Assembly: GCF_910592395.1 (NCBI RefSeq) | Contig: NC_088315.1 | Location: 20,719,219 to 20,783,218 of the forward strand | Source of the DNA: Lineus longissimus | Taxonomy: Eukaryota > Nemertea > Pilidiophora > Heteronemertea > Lineidae | Length of the DNA: 64,000 nt | Reading direction: 5' to 3' | Part shown: positions 12,701 through 23,866 of the stretch, one piece after another | Layout: the number at the start of each line of letters is the position of its first letter | Numbering within the stretch: the first letter of the stretch is position 1 | Program-made: the position numbers and the translations under genes | The notes under the pieces: generated by a model | Seen by the model: only the letters and a program-made list of their open reading frames with translations | Databases searched by the model: none | Told to the model about the DNA's origin: nothing

Positions 12701-13084
12701 GCACATGTGCGAGTCGGAAACCTGCTTGGACTCCACCTGGTAAGGACTAGCTTTCTATCGGAATGATTAATACATGAAAGAGTTCCTCGTGTTGAGAGTT
12801 ATCGCTAGGGAAGTATGTCTATAGTACAGGCACCCGTGGTCACGTATTCCTGGCGACACATGTGCAAGTTTTCAAGCAACCACATTAGAACTTGGCAGCA
12901 GGAAATATTTAAATAAATTGATTCTACAACGTTCTTGTTTTCTTCAGCTCCAACAGGATCGGCCACAAAATGTGTGAATCTTGGAGGCAGGAGGTCTCCG
13001 AGTGGTGGAGGTGGACTCCGGCTGGGTCTGTCTCGGAGCCAGCGAGTGAAACCGCTCCATTCATCAGTTAAAGGGGCGAGGTGA
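9786..13084 (+). CDS. RAD51AP1: RAD51-associated protein 1 (RAD51AP1) orthologue
   Basis: Eight exons with matching phases: 9786-9811 (inferred first exon), 10557-10609, 10852-10972, 11401-11549, 11683-11847, 12105-12230, 12566-12739 and 12948-13084 (TGA), giving 316 residues. Vertebrate RAD51AP1 is about 335-350 residues. It binds DNA and stimulates RAD51 or DMC1 strand invasion in homologous recombination, in the nucleus. Evidence is the basic N-terminus followed by an acidic DESDDDFVSS segment, a Lys-rich stretch, a second acidic block with poly-Lys (exon 6), a WTPPG segment, and the C-terminal LRLGLSRSQRVKPLH. That last motif is nearly the vertebrate RAD51-interacting tail. The first exon encodes MAEVGRARR. 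It was chosen because its phase-2 donor joins exon 2 and the result resembles the vertebrate N-terminus; it remains the least certain exon. Confidence 0.85.
9895..10040. mobile_element. Fold-back MITE with 39-bp inverted repeats, in RAD51AP1 intron 1
   Basis: The arms 9895-9933 and 10002-10040 are reverse complements with only about two mismatches (core CATGCACTTGATTGGGA). They enclose 68 bp with no coding capacity. The symmetry and size fit a miniature inverted-repeat element. No clear target-site duplication is seen. Confidence 0.75.
11969..12045 (+). repeat. tRNA-derived SINE-like fragment in RAD51AP1 intron
   Basis: An A-box-like segment (TAGTTAAGGTG) is followed about 35 bp later by a B-box-like segment (GTGATCAAATCC). 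This is the spacing of a tRNA-type RNA polymerase III promoter, but with no intact cloverleaf. It lies between exons 5 and 6. Confidence 0.45.
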
Positions 13085-13439
13085 CTCTGTTAATCAGTAT
13101 GGGACTGGTGATTTAGCTAAGGGATCATCAAGGTGAATAAGGTCAAAAGAACCTTGTAGACGCAGTGCAGAGGTAAACAGGTTACCTCTCCTTGCTCCTA
13201 GCCCATTAGAAGAAGACAATGGAACAACCTATGCATTGGGCCTACTCAGGCTTTATGGATACGGTCCCTAGGCCTGGGCATTTGGGTTCAGACTGCCTTT
13301 CTGATAGGACTTAGCGTGTGTTTATTTATAGTTTTGTAAATATTGTGAATATCATTTCTATTCAATTTTAAGTCAATTTTTCATTGTAAAAAGAATGAAT
13401 GATTTTAGTATGAACTTACACTCAATATTTTGTTAGAAG

Positions 13440-13445
13440 AATAAA
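13440..13445 (+). terminator. Polyadenylation signal of RAD51AP1
   Basis: Canonical AATAAA 356 bp after the stop codon, preceded by AT-rich sequence and followed by TG/T-rich sequence. It implies a short 3' UTR, about 13085-13465. Confidence 0.65.
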
Positions 13446-13465
13446 GATGATCAAGTGCTTAATTC

Positions 13466-14791
13466 CGTCTTATGATGTTCGTTATTCTCTTATGTCCCAG
13501 GACCAATGTTTGTCGCGATGTCACGTCCTTTTAGCACCAGATGTTCGTTGGAACGAACTTCACGAGGGCAACGTCACGAGAAGGGCTCCTCTGGTGAAGA
13601 AAGGACATGCGGCGCATTAACTGCCAATGACAGAATATTCTAGAAGGCAAGACGGACACAGTCTCCTCTACCCTACACGGCCCCAGACCACAGGAGACCC
13701 AAAAACCTGAGGGACTTGTTAGTGAGGGCGAAACTGCCCCCTCCTCAGGGGATGTGGACAGGGACTGTTTGTCCCACCCCCAACATCCGACTGGGTCAGG
13801 CTGTCAATACCTGTCTTCCTGGAGGGGGGACTCCCCCCAGAGACTAGGATGTACTAGAGCGTCGTGTAGATACTGTATCCATCTCGACACCTCCGGCTCA
13901 ATTCGCAGCAACGTCACATCCAGGACATATACAACCAGGACAAACATAGAGTGGCTTCAAGCTGATATTCATGACACCAGCATACCCCAATGAAGGAGGA
14001 CCACAATGTAGAAGATTTCTAACAAAACAAGTCAATCTTTCTGCTTATAAAACGTTTCATTATAAACACAATATAAACACATTAACGTGATTATGAACAC
14101 ATAACTACCTCTTGCACTTACTTCAGGCAAATGAAATTGTTCTATTCCTCTCTACTACTGTCTGCCAGTCAGTGGTATTGTTCTCACACAGATACTGAAC
14201 AGTTGAAAAGGGGTTGTTTTATAGGCTGGAAAACTGACGCTGGCCTACAGATAGCCCTGAAAGTCACAAAGTCCATGTCCAATATCCTAATCCCATCATC
14301 TCTCTGTAAGCCACAATGGGGCTTCGGTAGGAAACCAATTTCAGCAATTTTCAACTGAAACCCTGTCACAATCATTTCGGTCATTCAACTTGACAGTCAA
14401 TTCAAAGATTTGGGATTTTGCGATTGACTTGTCTCAATCCTGCATATTTCTGTGATCCCGTTGGAATGTTTGTCCATCACTCAGTTCACTCATATCTGCT
14501 GGACTTGGAGGCGCCGGTGGTCGATCTTGTCTAACTGAACAAGTCTGAACTCAGGTGAAGGAAAGAAAGAACAAAGTGAAGAATGCGAGTTTTGCAGCAC
14601 ATTGGAAGAGAGTCCCACTTTTGATCGGACGAGGTGGGTTTAGGTTCGCTGATAAAAAGACTAAATAAATCAGTGAGAATGTGTGGCTCAGCTGGAACAC
14701 CCAAGAATCCAAGTTTGGTGAACATACCACAGGTAGAGTTCGTTATGGGAAAAGACAGCCCATGCTGTTGTGTAACAAAACATGACTTTTA
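13466..14791. other. Interval between the convergent RAD51AP1 and MED18 genes
   Basis: No gene is recognised. The right-hand part probably contains the MED18 3' UTR (minus strand). Small ORFs at 13754-13993, 14131-14358 and 14531-14725 lack family similarity. Confidence 0.5.
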
Positions 14792-16994
14792 TCACCAAGA
14801 AGGATTATAACACAAACTTCTAAAAGGATACGGTTTTAATTGTTCAGCGAAGTTCCTCATATCGTCCTGGACCTGTTCCTGACCTGGTGTCGTCACGATG
14901 CTCAGCTCAACGAGATACGACTGAGACAGAGGCTCGATCGTTTCTGTGTTGTTGGACTCGAGCATCTGGAAATAGAGGAGAATCTTTGAACCCTTGTCAG
15001 CTGGCTTGGTAGACTAGTTACCAAGCAACCAAACAACAGGCCATAGGGTCATGCTTAGGAGTGATGTACCGCTTGGCGGGTCAACAGTAGTGTAATGGTT
15101 AAACAGCTGCTTCAAAACGAGACTTTACAAGGAAATAAGTATTTCTCTCATTTACTCACCCTGAATATTTTTGATACAGTAATCTTCATTCTTCCTTTTG
15201 TGAATAAATAACCTTTTACTACGTGCTCATGGTCGAGTCTGAAACAGCATGAGAAGCTTGCAATGAGGAGCACACAGGGTACCAGCACTCCAACCTGATC
15301 TGGTCACTGCTTGTCCAGGAAACAGCATGAGAAGCTTGCAATGAGGAGCACACAGGGTACCAGCACTCCAACCTGATCTGGTCACTGCTTGTCCAGGAAA
15401 CAGCATGAGAAGCTTGCAATGAGGAGCACACAGGGTACCAGCACTCCAACCTGATCTGGTCACTGCTTGTCCAGGAAACAGCATGAGAAGCTTGCAATGA
15501 GGAGCACACAGGGTACCAGCACTCCAACCTGATCTGGTCACTGCTTGTCCAGGAAACAGCATGAGAAGCTTGCAATGAGGAGCACACAGGGTACCAGCAC
15601 TCCAACCTGATCTGGTCACTGCTTGTCCAGCACTCCAACCTGATCTGGTCACTGCTTGTCCAGGAAATAGGATGTGCTTTCTGGACCCACCGTTGTGGCA
15701 AAGCATTTCAAGACAGGCACAGTCAGTATAAAAGCTTACATCAATGGCATCATATGGTCACTTTACTTATTCACATCTTTTCATGAGCTGAATGAACTCA
15801 AGACGCCATTGTGACTCGGCAAAACAGATGAATCCAAAACAACAATATCTTCCATCTTAAATGATGAGAACTTACTTGAAACCCATTTCGACTAAGAACT
15901 GCATGAGGTTATCTGAAGTGCTGACGTCTATACAGCTACGGAGGAGGGTAGCACGACTCTTGTCACCAACATCTACCTGACCAACATATCGTAGATGCCT
16001 GAAAACATACAAATTGATTTATACTAAGGCCCAGGACACCAAGATTTGTCCAAGGCAATCTTTGTTAGTGTCACAATCACATAAGGTTAAGTTGGCACTA
16101 GCCCAGGAAGAACGTTATTCCCGGATATGTGCCACAATATGGAGTGCCCATTACACACTGAAACATACCAGCCAGCAGTACTTAACTGTTTATAACAACC
16201 AGGTTTGAACCATGTGAGAAGTGTTTTGTTCTTAGAACTATTGGACATGCTGGTATTGAAGGCCTTCCCAAGGACTAGCAGACGTTATGACACTCACCAT
16301 GGCACATGTTGATGTGAGAGTGACCGCCTCGCTCGGAATAGGACAGGGGGACCAGCTCCTCCTGCAATAAACGAATGATCCCGGACCAAAGAATCACGAT
16401 GTTTAGGAAAAAAGAAATCAACATGCATGGTGTAAAAAGATGTAAATATTGGTGAATATGAGATCATGGGGTCTCAGGGAGGTGCGGTCATCAAGACACC
16501 ACAAGGATTGGGAGACAAAACTATCATGGATTGGAGCTGTCAGCTATTTCTCAAGCTAGTGTTAAAGATTGGCTAATACATGTCATGACATGGACACAGT
16601 ATAAATAGGACAAAAGACAAGGCAGATAGGGCCTTCCCAAGGCTATTTTCTGGATAATGGTGAGGTAAAATGAGGATGCAGCTCAGCCCTTTTGATCTTT
16701 TAGCCAAAGACGTCCTATTTAGGCAATTTTGCGGTCAATTTCACCCATTTTCCTCACTTTATACAGTGAATAATAATCACAAACCCCTTTCAATTAATCA
16801 ATAGATAAATGCAATAGCCGGTGCTTACTCATGCAGTACACCATCTCGTGATCGTGAAACATCTCTGGACCGGTCTCAAGGTTGTCACACAGTCCCCTCA
16901 GGCGATGAAGCAGGACGTCTCGGGATGTCTCCAAGATGCTGCCCTGCAGGAGGTACTCCTGATCAGGGATGATACCAGGACCAGTGATATCCAT
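14792..16994 (-). CDS. MED18: Mediator complex subunit 18 (MED18)
   Basis: Five exons on the minus strand: 16994-16829 (ATG), 16361-16298, 15998-15876, 15238-15160 and 14965-14792 (TGA). All phases join, giving 201 residues against 208 in human. MED18 is a head-module subunit of Mediator that pairs with MED20 and contacts RNA polymerase II regulators. Diagnostic stretches are EYLLQGSILE and HRLRGLCDNLE near the N-terminus, FRARRSL, HLRYVGQ, FLVEMGF, LDHEHVVKGYLF, MKITVSKIFR, and then SYLVELS with the NFAEQLKP helix. After LKP the conserved tail is replaced by about ten unrelated residues. Either the final exon is diverged or a further small exon after a possible donor at 14831 was missed. The acceptor of exon 4 directly abuts a 78-bp minisatellite. 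Confidence 0.88.
15241..15663. repeat. 78-bp minisatellite, 5 copies plus a 33-bp partial, in MED18 intron
   Basis: Five almost identical 78-bp units (containing GAAACAGCATGAGAAGCTTG) run up to the splice acceptor of MED18 exon 4 at 15239-15240. 78 is a multiple of three, so two minus-strand frames stay open through the array; these are repeat artefacts, not genes. Confidence 0.95.
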
Positions 16995-17929
16995 GCTGGT
17001 ACACGCTCACAAGTAACTATCTTAATCTACAATCAATTCAGAAATAAGTAAAAGCATTGATTTCTTTCTGTTTTGGTTGCATTTTTTCATATAGAATTTT
17101 GCATGAATGTCTTCAGAGACCAAAGAGGGTTCCCCGAAGAGTTATATGTTACAGTGAGAGTGACGTTGACCCATTTCCATAAATTTGCTAAAACTCTTCT
17201 TTTTTGGAACATCCTGTAGTGTAGAGCTACAAAATTCGTGAAAAGATTGATTCACAAAAGGCCTGCAAGCTTCCGACCTAGAACACATTTACCTATTTTT
17301 CATTAACTTCAACATACCTAAATTTATCAAGATACCATGTGATTAAAAGAACCCTAATTATAATCACAACTATTTTGCTAAAACTGACTTTATTTAGTGC
17401 AAAATTCACAAATTGGATTTTCTGGATTTTTGTTGTTGATACAGCCGATGGGACTATTTCCATTGTTGCCGGGCTGACGTATTTGTCGCTGATCCCAATA
17501 CTGTCTTGCAACCTGTTGTTCCACTTGAACGTTTTGCTTTTTTCTCGCTCTCTCAATACACCATCTTAAAGCCGTTAATCGAGAGGACTTCAGGTCCAGT
17601 TGGTTAGCTCATACCCGGCCCGACTCCCAACCTCTTGTCTTCAGTTTGCTTCCACATAGCCTGCTTTATACCCTCCCTCATTCAAGAGGATTAACGTTAC
17701 CATCGGTCTTCTGCTGGGGAGGAGCTTTGGGGCCTGATTGATGGTCTAGAGAGGTGACCAACAAACTGGAAGAAGACTTGGTTTGGTTTGAATGAAAAGG
17801 TCCCTTGTACAGGCATAAATAGTGACGACATACTACAAGACAGAGGACGCCTAATATGTAAAGAGCAAGCTCTAGTGAACTCACACAACTGTTTGACATG
17901 GGGGAGCCCCCCAAACCCCCGTCCTTCTG

Positions 17930-18035
17930 ACATATTTAGCCAGTACATTGGGGGATGAGTCCCCCAAACCCCCTCCCCCGTTCTCTGAAAGTGACAGGTT
18001 TTAGTCAGTACATTGGGGGGAAGGCCCCCCCATTG
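17930..18035. repeat. Degenerate direct repeat with G/C runs
   Basis: Two imperfect copies (about 65 bp apart) of a segment with CAGTACATTGGGGG followed by a C-rich run. The G5/C5 blocks are mutually complementary and could fold. No gene is supported between 17.0 and 19.3 kb. Confidence 0.6.
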
Positions 18036-18157
18036 GACTCTAAAAATAGAATTCCTTGGAGACGCTGAACAATAAGGCCCCATAAAGAAATAGTCCCCGC
18101 CCCGGTAGCTGTATCTGCTGACAGAAGCAGCTCTTTGTGTTGTAATAATAATTGAAT

Positions 18158-18529
18158 GCATGTCATGACACCCAGGAGCTTTTTCTCATTTCTGAAACAG
18201 TTGCATGGTTGGAATGAATTTCAAAATCAGTCCGTCAAATCTCTATGCAATGAAAATTGAAATGTCACAACTGTCTCCACCGACGTTGTCCTGTATGTCC
18301 TAGCAAACGATTTTTAAATAAATGATGTGATTGATATACTTGTAGATTGGAATGAATTATTTATTCAATGATATGATATGAAGGTTTAAAAACCTCTGAC
18401 ATGTCTGAGTACAAAAATTCAGAGGCAAGACACATCATGCATGTCATGACACCCAGAAGCTTTTTCTCATTTCTGAAACAGTTGCATGGTTGGAATGAAT
18501 TTCCAAATCAGTCCGTCAAATCTCTATCC
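18158..18529. repeat. Direct duplication of about 91 bp (18158-18248 and 18439-18529)
   Basis: The two copies, 281 bp apart, share GCATGTCATGACACCCAG and the following sequence with only a few differences. The second copy lies inside a 126-codon ORF (18401-18781) that resembles no family I know. The ORF is probably incidental. Confidence 0.85.
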
Positions 18530-19310
18530 AAATGGAACTTTAAGACCACTCAAAATTTGTGCAGTAGTGTTAAAACTGACTTTTTTGAAGTAAAGTACGT
18601 AAATCGAGAAGAAGGGGACGTTTTCTTTGTCTTAGAATTATTCAGGACGAAATGTATAACATTTGGGGTTTTTCGTGATTGTCCGGCCCAATTGGCAATA
18701 TTGCCATTTGGGATGGTGAACAGAGCTAGGAGCAAATGCGACGCTTATGATTTATTTAAAGAAATAAAATGCCCGATTTAACATCCTGCAGAATCAAGGG
18801 AATCGGGCGTTTCCAGTGATATACGATACAAATGGATTGTCCTCATGCATTCACTTTGGAAACTTTAGATAGCGCAAGCATCGATCGATGGCGCTAGCCT
18901 TCTCCAGGCATAGGCCCCTGAATGCTAATTAGCGGGATTATCGGGCTAAACAATGGGATTAGCTAGGAAATAATATACAGGGAGTTAAAAAACTTGAACT
19001 TGAATTAAAAATGTTTTGCCATGTGTGAATACTACTGGTTATAAACTTCAACAATCATGTTACGTCACGTAGACTCGTTTGAAAATACCACAAAAGCCAA
19101 GTTTCCGCGAAGTTATGTCACTTGTTGTCCGACTCCTTATCACCCGACCGTGATCTCAGTATTTGACCAATCAGCTTTAAATCGTGAGCATTTTCGTGTA
19201 TGGGTCAATGAATTTGATTGAAAATCACAATTTGAATAGATGAGTGGGTTGGTAACCTCTCTGACGTAACCTACTCAATACGAGCCGTTGAATTTGGCTG
19301 TGCTCCTGGT

Positions 19311-22300
19311 ATGACACACCGGTTTTGGGAACACAAGCGTTCAGTTGTGTTGACGCCTAGTCGAAGCACTGGTTCAATATTGGTGAGTTCAGCCTGATTT
19401 CTCCACAACTTTTTCTCCCAAAATTTTGCGAGTATTGTCTGATACAATGTACAATCTTATCTTATCCTTTCATTTTCATTTCTTGCAGACGCCAGACACG
19501 TTGTCCTGTCTAGCACACCCAATGCTGCCCAACCGGTTTATCACAAGATACGACGTGAACACCACGTGGTGAGTTATTTTTCTCTATCGAAACTTCCTTT
19601 ATCGCACATACATGTATTCTTTTGAAACTTCTCATCTCTGCAGCAGTGGCGGATCCAGAACTTTGGGAAAGAAGCGGGGGTGGGGGGGGGGGGGGCTGCC
19701 CCACCAATGAGAACTCATGATAGAGCCGAAGGTGCAATCCTGAAAATGAGGGGGAGGGTTCTTGAGGAGAGGTGCCCTAAAATATCAAAGAGGGATGACT
19801 CGTGCGGGACCCCTAAATCCGCCACTGCTGTTCTGAATAATTCCACACTCGGCTCAGCTGACCTTTGAAAGGAGGACACTACTGTTAGCCCATACCCTAT
19901 CTATGGTAATACCCTATCTATAGTACTATATCGTTCTGGCAGCAAGAAAATGAGACGATCGGTCATGTCTGCCATGTTTTATGACGTCACACGCCACGTA
20001 CTTGGTGCAATGTGTCACGTGCTCATAACACATTCTATCTCTGAACCAATCAGCCCTTGATACTGTGACATGTGATATGTATGATGAGGACCTTGACCGG
20101 ATCAGAAAGATAAGGCATACAATCGAAGTAGTTCAGAGACATTTACATGAAGACATGACAGAAATTACCAATCGTCTCATTTCACCTCTGTGCTGCCAAC
20201 TTCAGAGCTTTAATAAACCCTGCCAGTTGTCCCCAGGCCTGTGTTATGAAATGACCATGGTTTAGTGATATGCCTACCCCCTCTTGTATTCAGTGGTATT
20301 AAATGGACAACTGTGGCATGAGATATGGTGGTTTTTCCTACAAAAATGGCTTCCAGTAGAACCGTGACTTCTCAGTCCAAACAGGAAAATTGAAATACAT
20401 CATTGAACTGCAATAAACAGTGCACAAAAACTGGGTGTAACCTAAGGCCTGCCTGAATTTCACGGGTCATGTCCAAAACTGCCTCGCACACTGGCGAAAA
20501 TCGTTATTTGAGATAAGTGGCGGCGCATGGTGACAAGCAGAGGTATTATCCTCCTGGCCAGGTAAATCCCACGCCCAGGTTGTCCCTTTAAAGCTGACAT
20601 GCATGCATAAAAACCCTAACGGCCAAATTAGAAAAGACGGAAAGGATGAAGTGGCGAGGGTTCCGAGTTCGAACCCGCTCGAGGAATATTTTTTCTTTTT
20701 TTCTTTCTCTGTGACCTGTCTCGTCAATGAACTTGTGTTTGTGCAGTCAAGTGAGACCTGTCGCTGGTCGTCGATCATGTTTCAGGTGCAGTTTGTCGTT
20801 TGTTGGTCGGGCGTTTGTGTTTTCTAACTTGGTCGTTTGGGGTTTTTATGCATGCATGTCGTGGTCACGAAGATGATAAATGTGAATAATGACACCAATG
20901 CATTGACCCTGCGGCCACGTGGTGGCTTTAATGATATCCTTGTGCCGTCGTAGGAGGCTGCTGAAAGTCGCAGCAAAGCAGCAGCCAACAAAAGACTTGG
21001 GCTACTTAAAATTTCTTTCGGGAGCAGTAATAATCTGGTCACCATTGAGTTTTACCTATAGCTCTTATAAAGATGGTGTGGGAAGATAAATTTCGGCCAT
21101 TTTGTTACCATCTTAATATCTAACTGTATGCGCCTGCTTAATCGCCCTCCCGCTAATTTTTTCCTGAATCTTTCGGGCAGTACAGTGTACATTTGTACAC
21201 AGGTTCTAAGCCAATCAGAATCCGATAAATCTGTGTCGTCATCGAGGCGTCATCATGAAACTTAAAAGTAAGCTTGTATTGTTTTGTGCTTGTTAATCAA
21301 ATTTGAGGCATACAGTATAAAAATATACTGGAGGAAGACCATACACACGAGGCAGTATCGAAAGACAAGTCTCATTGCAGAGAAACATATTCCTACTGGA
21401 GGAAGACCATTCACATGAGACAAGTCTCATTGTATATTCATGCTCAATATGATATATGAAGGACTATCCCTTGGATCTTGGAGATGGGCTAATTGTCCTT
21501 TCTGTAGGTATGTTGCAGGCAGCAGAAATAACTCAAATATCTAAAATCTAAATAACAAGGGAAAAGAAAGGCGTTATAAAAATAAAATCTAAAGAGTAAA
21601 AAAGAAAAAGAAAAATGTTGTCCACAACCGGATTCGAACTCGCGACCTTTGGATCGAACATCGTATTCTGCCATTTTTGACGAGCGCTCTACCAACTGCT
21701 CTAAAGTTTCTAAGACTTCTGACGTCATGTATTTGTCGAAATCTGATTGGCTGAAAGTCACTGTACAAATGTACACTATAGTGCCCAAAAGGTTCAGGAA
21801 AAAAAATTCGCTACCCGCCCTTTTCAGATAGACAGTTAGCCCATCTATCACTTCGATCTATCTACCGAGCTGTCATGGCCAATACTTTTTCTTTCAGAAG
21901 CCCCGACGTCATTTGAACTTTCAAGAAATGGTTGGGTTTGGTCAAGGGACTGGTATTGGATCTGATATATTATCATTGTTGTCACACCTTTTCGCTAAAT
22001 ATGAGGTCTTGAAAATGCTTGGTATTGCTCCTTGTGAGGTGTTACCCAACGTTAATGACGCCTGTCTGTATAAGTGGTACATACTTGACACCAATGGCGA
22101 AGGATGAGCCAGTTATTTTCGAGTTTGTACTTTGGGTGCATCTCGTTCCTCGGGTTGCATTGCGCCCGCGACCCCATAGGAGTTCCTGGTCTTGTCTCTT
22201 CGCCCCCAACCCCGATAAACTCTATGTGCCGTGAACGAATGCTCATCAGGTCGACAGTTATTTGACGACGTAAATCCATCCATATTAACTGGCGCTGCGG

Positions 22301-23866
22301 CTGCGCTCAATAGACTTCGTTGGGGAGTCTGAGCCTGATAGGGTGTACCAGTCCAGCCGGTTATGTACGGTTGGTATGCTCTATGATATGGATCTCCATC
22401 CACCTGTCAGCTAGGGGCAGACCCCAGTGTCTCAACCCTGGGTCTCAGAGGCGGTAACTTCTAGTCAGGCAGCGCGCTATGTCTGGTTAGGCGACATGGG
22501 TTACCAGGAGCATCCACAGCCAAAATGGTTTGCACATGGAGGTCATCGCGACCGACTTGTGAGGGGGAAGAAGTGATGTCCATGGCGGTTTCAAATTGAT
22601 CTGACGACCCCCGCGTCTTCTGGACACGGAGGGGTTCATGTGGCCAAATCCTGTCAGCTAAATCCTATCGTTAGCATCGTTCGCGGTACATGGAAACCAA
22701 GGGCATGGAACCCTTTTTTGTCTTGGTTTAATTTCTCTGAGGATTTCAATGATGATATATATATTTAGATCCACAGGTATAGTCGGTACATGTGGCGACT
22801 CGCCACATGAACATTTTAAAAGTTTTTTTTCGAGCATTGTAAAAAGTTATGAGAATAAATTTCCCCTTTGGACGTGTGTTTTTTACCAGAATGGCAATCA
22901 AACAGTTTGTCACTGGAGAGTTTCCCCATCCCCCACCCCAGCCCTAGAATAATATACAGACTAAATAGTATCTTTGGACTGTACTGGTAATATAGGTCAG
23001 TCACGAAAAATAAAATATATATTGGACTGTACTGGTAATATAGGTCAGTCACGAAGAATAGACTATATATTGGACTGTACTGGTAATATAGGTCAGTCAC
23101 GAAAAATGAAATATGTATTGGACTGTACTGGTAATATAGGTCAGTCACGAAGAATAGAATGATATTGGACTGTACTGGTAATAGAGGTCAGTCAAAAAAA
23201 AGAAATATATATTGGACTGTACTGGTAATATAGGTCAGTCACGAAAATATCTGAAAGTCTGTGCCCCATTGTTGACGAATATAATATCGTGAGGACTTTA
23301 TCAATAGTCACGGTCCCTGGCCCCTCCCACATAAAAATCATTAGCCAAGGTCACTGCAGGCAATAGCTTCAGCATTGTTATTGTATAAACATGTCTTAAA
23401 CATTATAAACGGCCCTATTTGTGGGGTTACATTGGGTTCTTGCTGGGGTAATGATGTCCATGTCCGATTCTGCGTTTTGTGGACTTGTAAATCAGTCCAG
23501 CAGTGACATTGCGTTTTGTGGACATGTAAGTCTGTCCCGCAGTACCATGTTTCACCCCAGCAATTACCAATAAGACCTGCACGTGACCTTAAAGTAAATA
23601 GCTATGCAAGTGTGGTCGAGACAAAACGCGATGTATGCATTGGAAGAAGGAAATCTGCGAAGAGTAGCTGGAACTGTCTGTCCAGCTCTCGTTTATGAAA
23701 CAATGGGCGATTTGAAAGACGTCTCCTGAACAGATCGCCCATTGTTAACTGAAGCAGCATTCGAATTGTCTCCAATTTTTTCAGGTGGATTGCTCCATCT
23801 CCTGTGATTTCGCTGTCCCGTCCCAAGAATCGAGCCAACGCGATCGAGGCCACTTCTGAGAGATAA
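19311..23866 (+). CDS. Possible small unidentified gene, 2-3 exons
   Basis: Exon 1 (19311-19382) starts with ATG and ends at TTG|GTGAGT. Exon 2 (19489-19568) follows TTTCTTGCAG in the same open frame and ends at ACGTG|GTGAGT. Together they encode 50 residues, beginning MTHRFWEHKRSVV and including PNRFITRYDV. Two strong splice sites with preserved frame argue for a real transcript. A third exon is tentative: after TTTTTTCAG at 23784, the frame continues (WIAPSPVISLSRPKNRA) to TAA at 23864-23866, giving 77 residues. The LSRPK pattern recalls small sperm or ciliary microtubule-associated proteins, but I do not recognise the protein and assign no function. The long second intron holds three transposon-like elements. 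Confidence 0.35.
19644..19827. mobile_element. hAT-like MITE (CAGTGGCGGAT termini)
   Basis: Both ends carry CAGTGGCGGAT in inverted orientation, a terminal signature widely seen in short non-autonomous hAT-type elements. The 184-bp interior has a G run and no coding capacity. The flanking 8-mers do not match well, so the target-site duplication is unconfirmed. Confidence 0.7.
20596..20860. mobile_element. 265-bp inverted-repeat element enclosing a tRNA-like B box
   Basis: The arms 20596-20634 and 20821-20860 are imperfect reverse complements (shared GACATGCATGCATAAAAACC). The interior has a T-arm/B-box-like GAGTTCGAACCCG at about 20665-20680, followed by a pyrimidine run. No ORF is convincing. 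Confidence 0.65.
21120..21839. mobile_element. 720-bp element with long imperfect inverted repeats and a tRNA-like segment
   Basis: The left arm (about 21120-21243) and right arm (about 21720-21839) are inverted copies sharing GTGTACATTTGTACA and CCAATCAGA, at roughly 75% identity by eye. Inside, on the minus strand at about 21705-21620, lies a tRNA-like sequence with an A box (GCAGTTGGTAGAGC) and a B box (GAGTTCGAATCC). A 67-bp direct repeat (CTGGAGGAAGACCAT) sits at about 21330 and 21396. It resembles a non-autonomous DNA transposon that contains, or was invaded by, a SINE. Confidence 0.65.
22100..22740. other. Moderately GC-rich segment, possible old retroelement relic
   Basis: The composition differs from its AT-rich neighbours, with patches reminiscent of LINE 5' regions (for example CTAGGGGCAGACCCCAGTGT). 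No open frame or RT motif is identified. Confidence 0.2.
22974..23247. repeat. 48-bp minisatellite, 6 copies
   Basis: Six copies of a 48-bp unit beginning TTGGACTGTACTGGTAATAT, with minor differences in the AT-rich tail. Confidence 0.95.

Noticed and set aside
15219-15706. Two 160-codon minus-strand ORFs
   Set aside because: They consist almost only of the 78-bp repeat inside a MED18 intron, and overlap the true exon in wrong frames.
18401-18781. 126-codon plus-strand ORF
   Set aside because: It spans half of a local duplication, has no family resemblance, and its upstream copy is not open; likely chance.
21620-21705. Functional tRNA gene on the minus strand
   Set aside because: The A and B boxes are present, but the T-stem and acceptor stem do not pair properly; more like a SINE head.
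22100-22740. LINE 5' end
   Set aside because: Only vague compositional resemblance; no endonuclease or RT frame.
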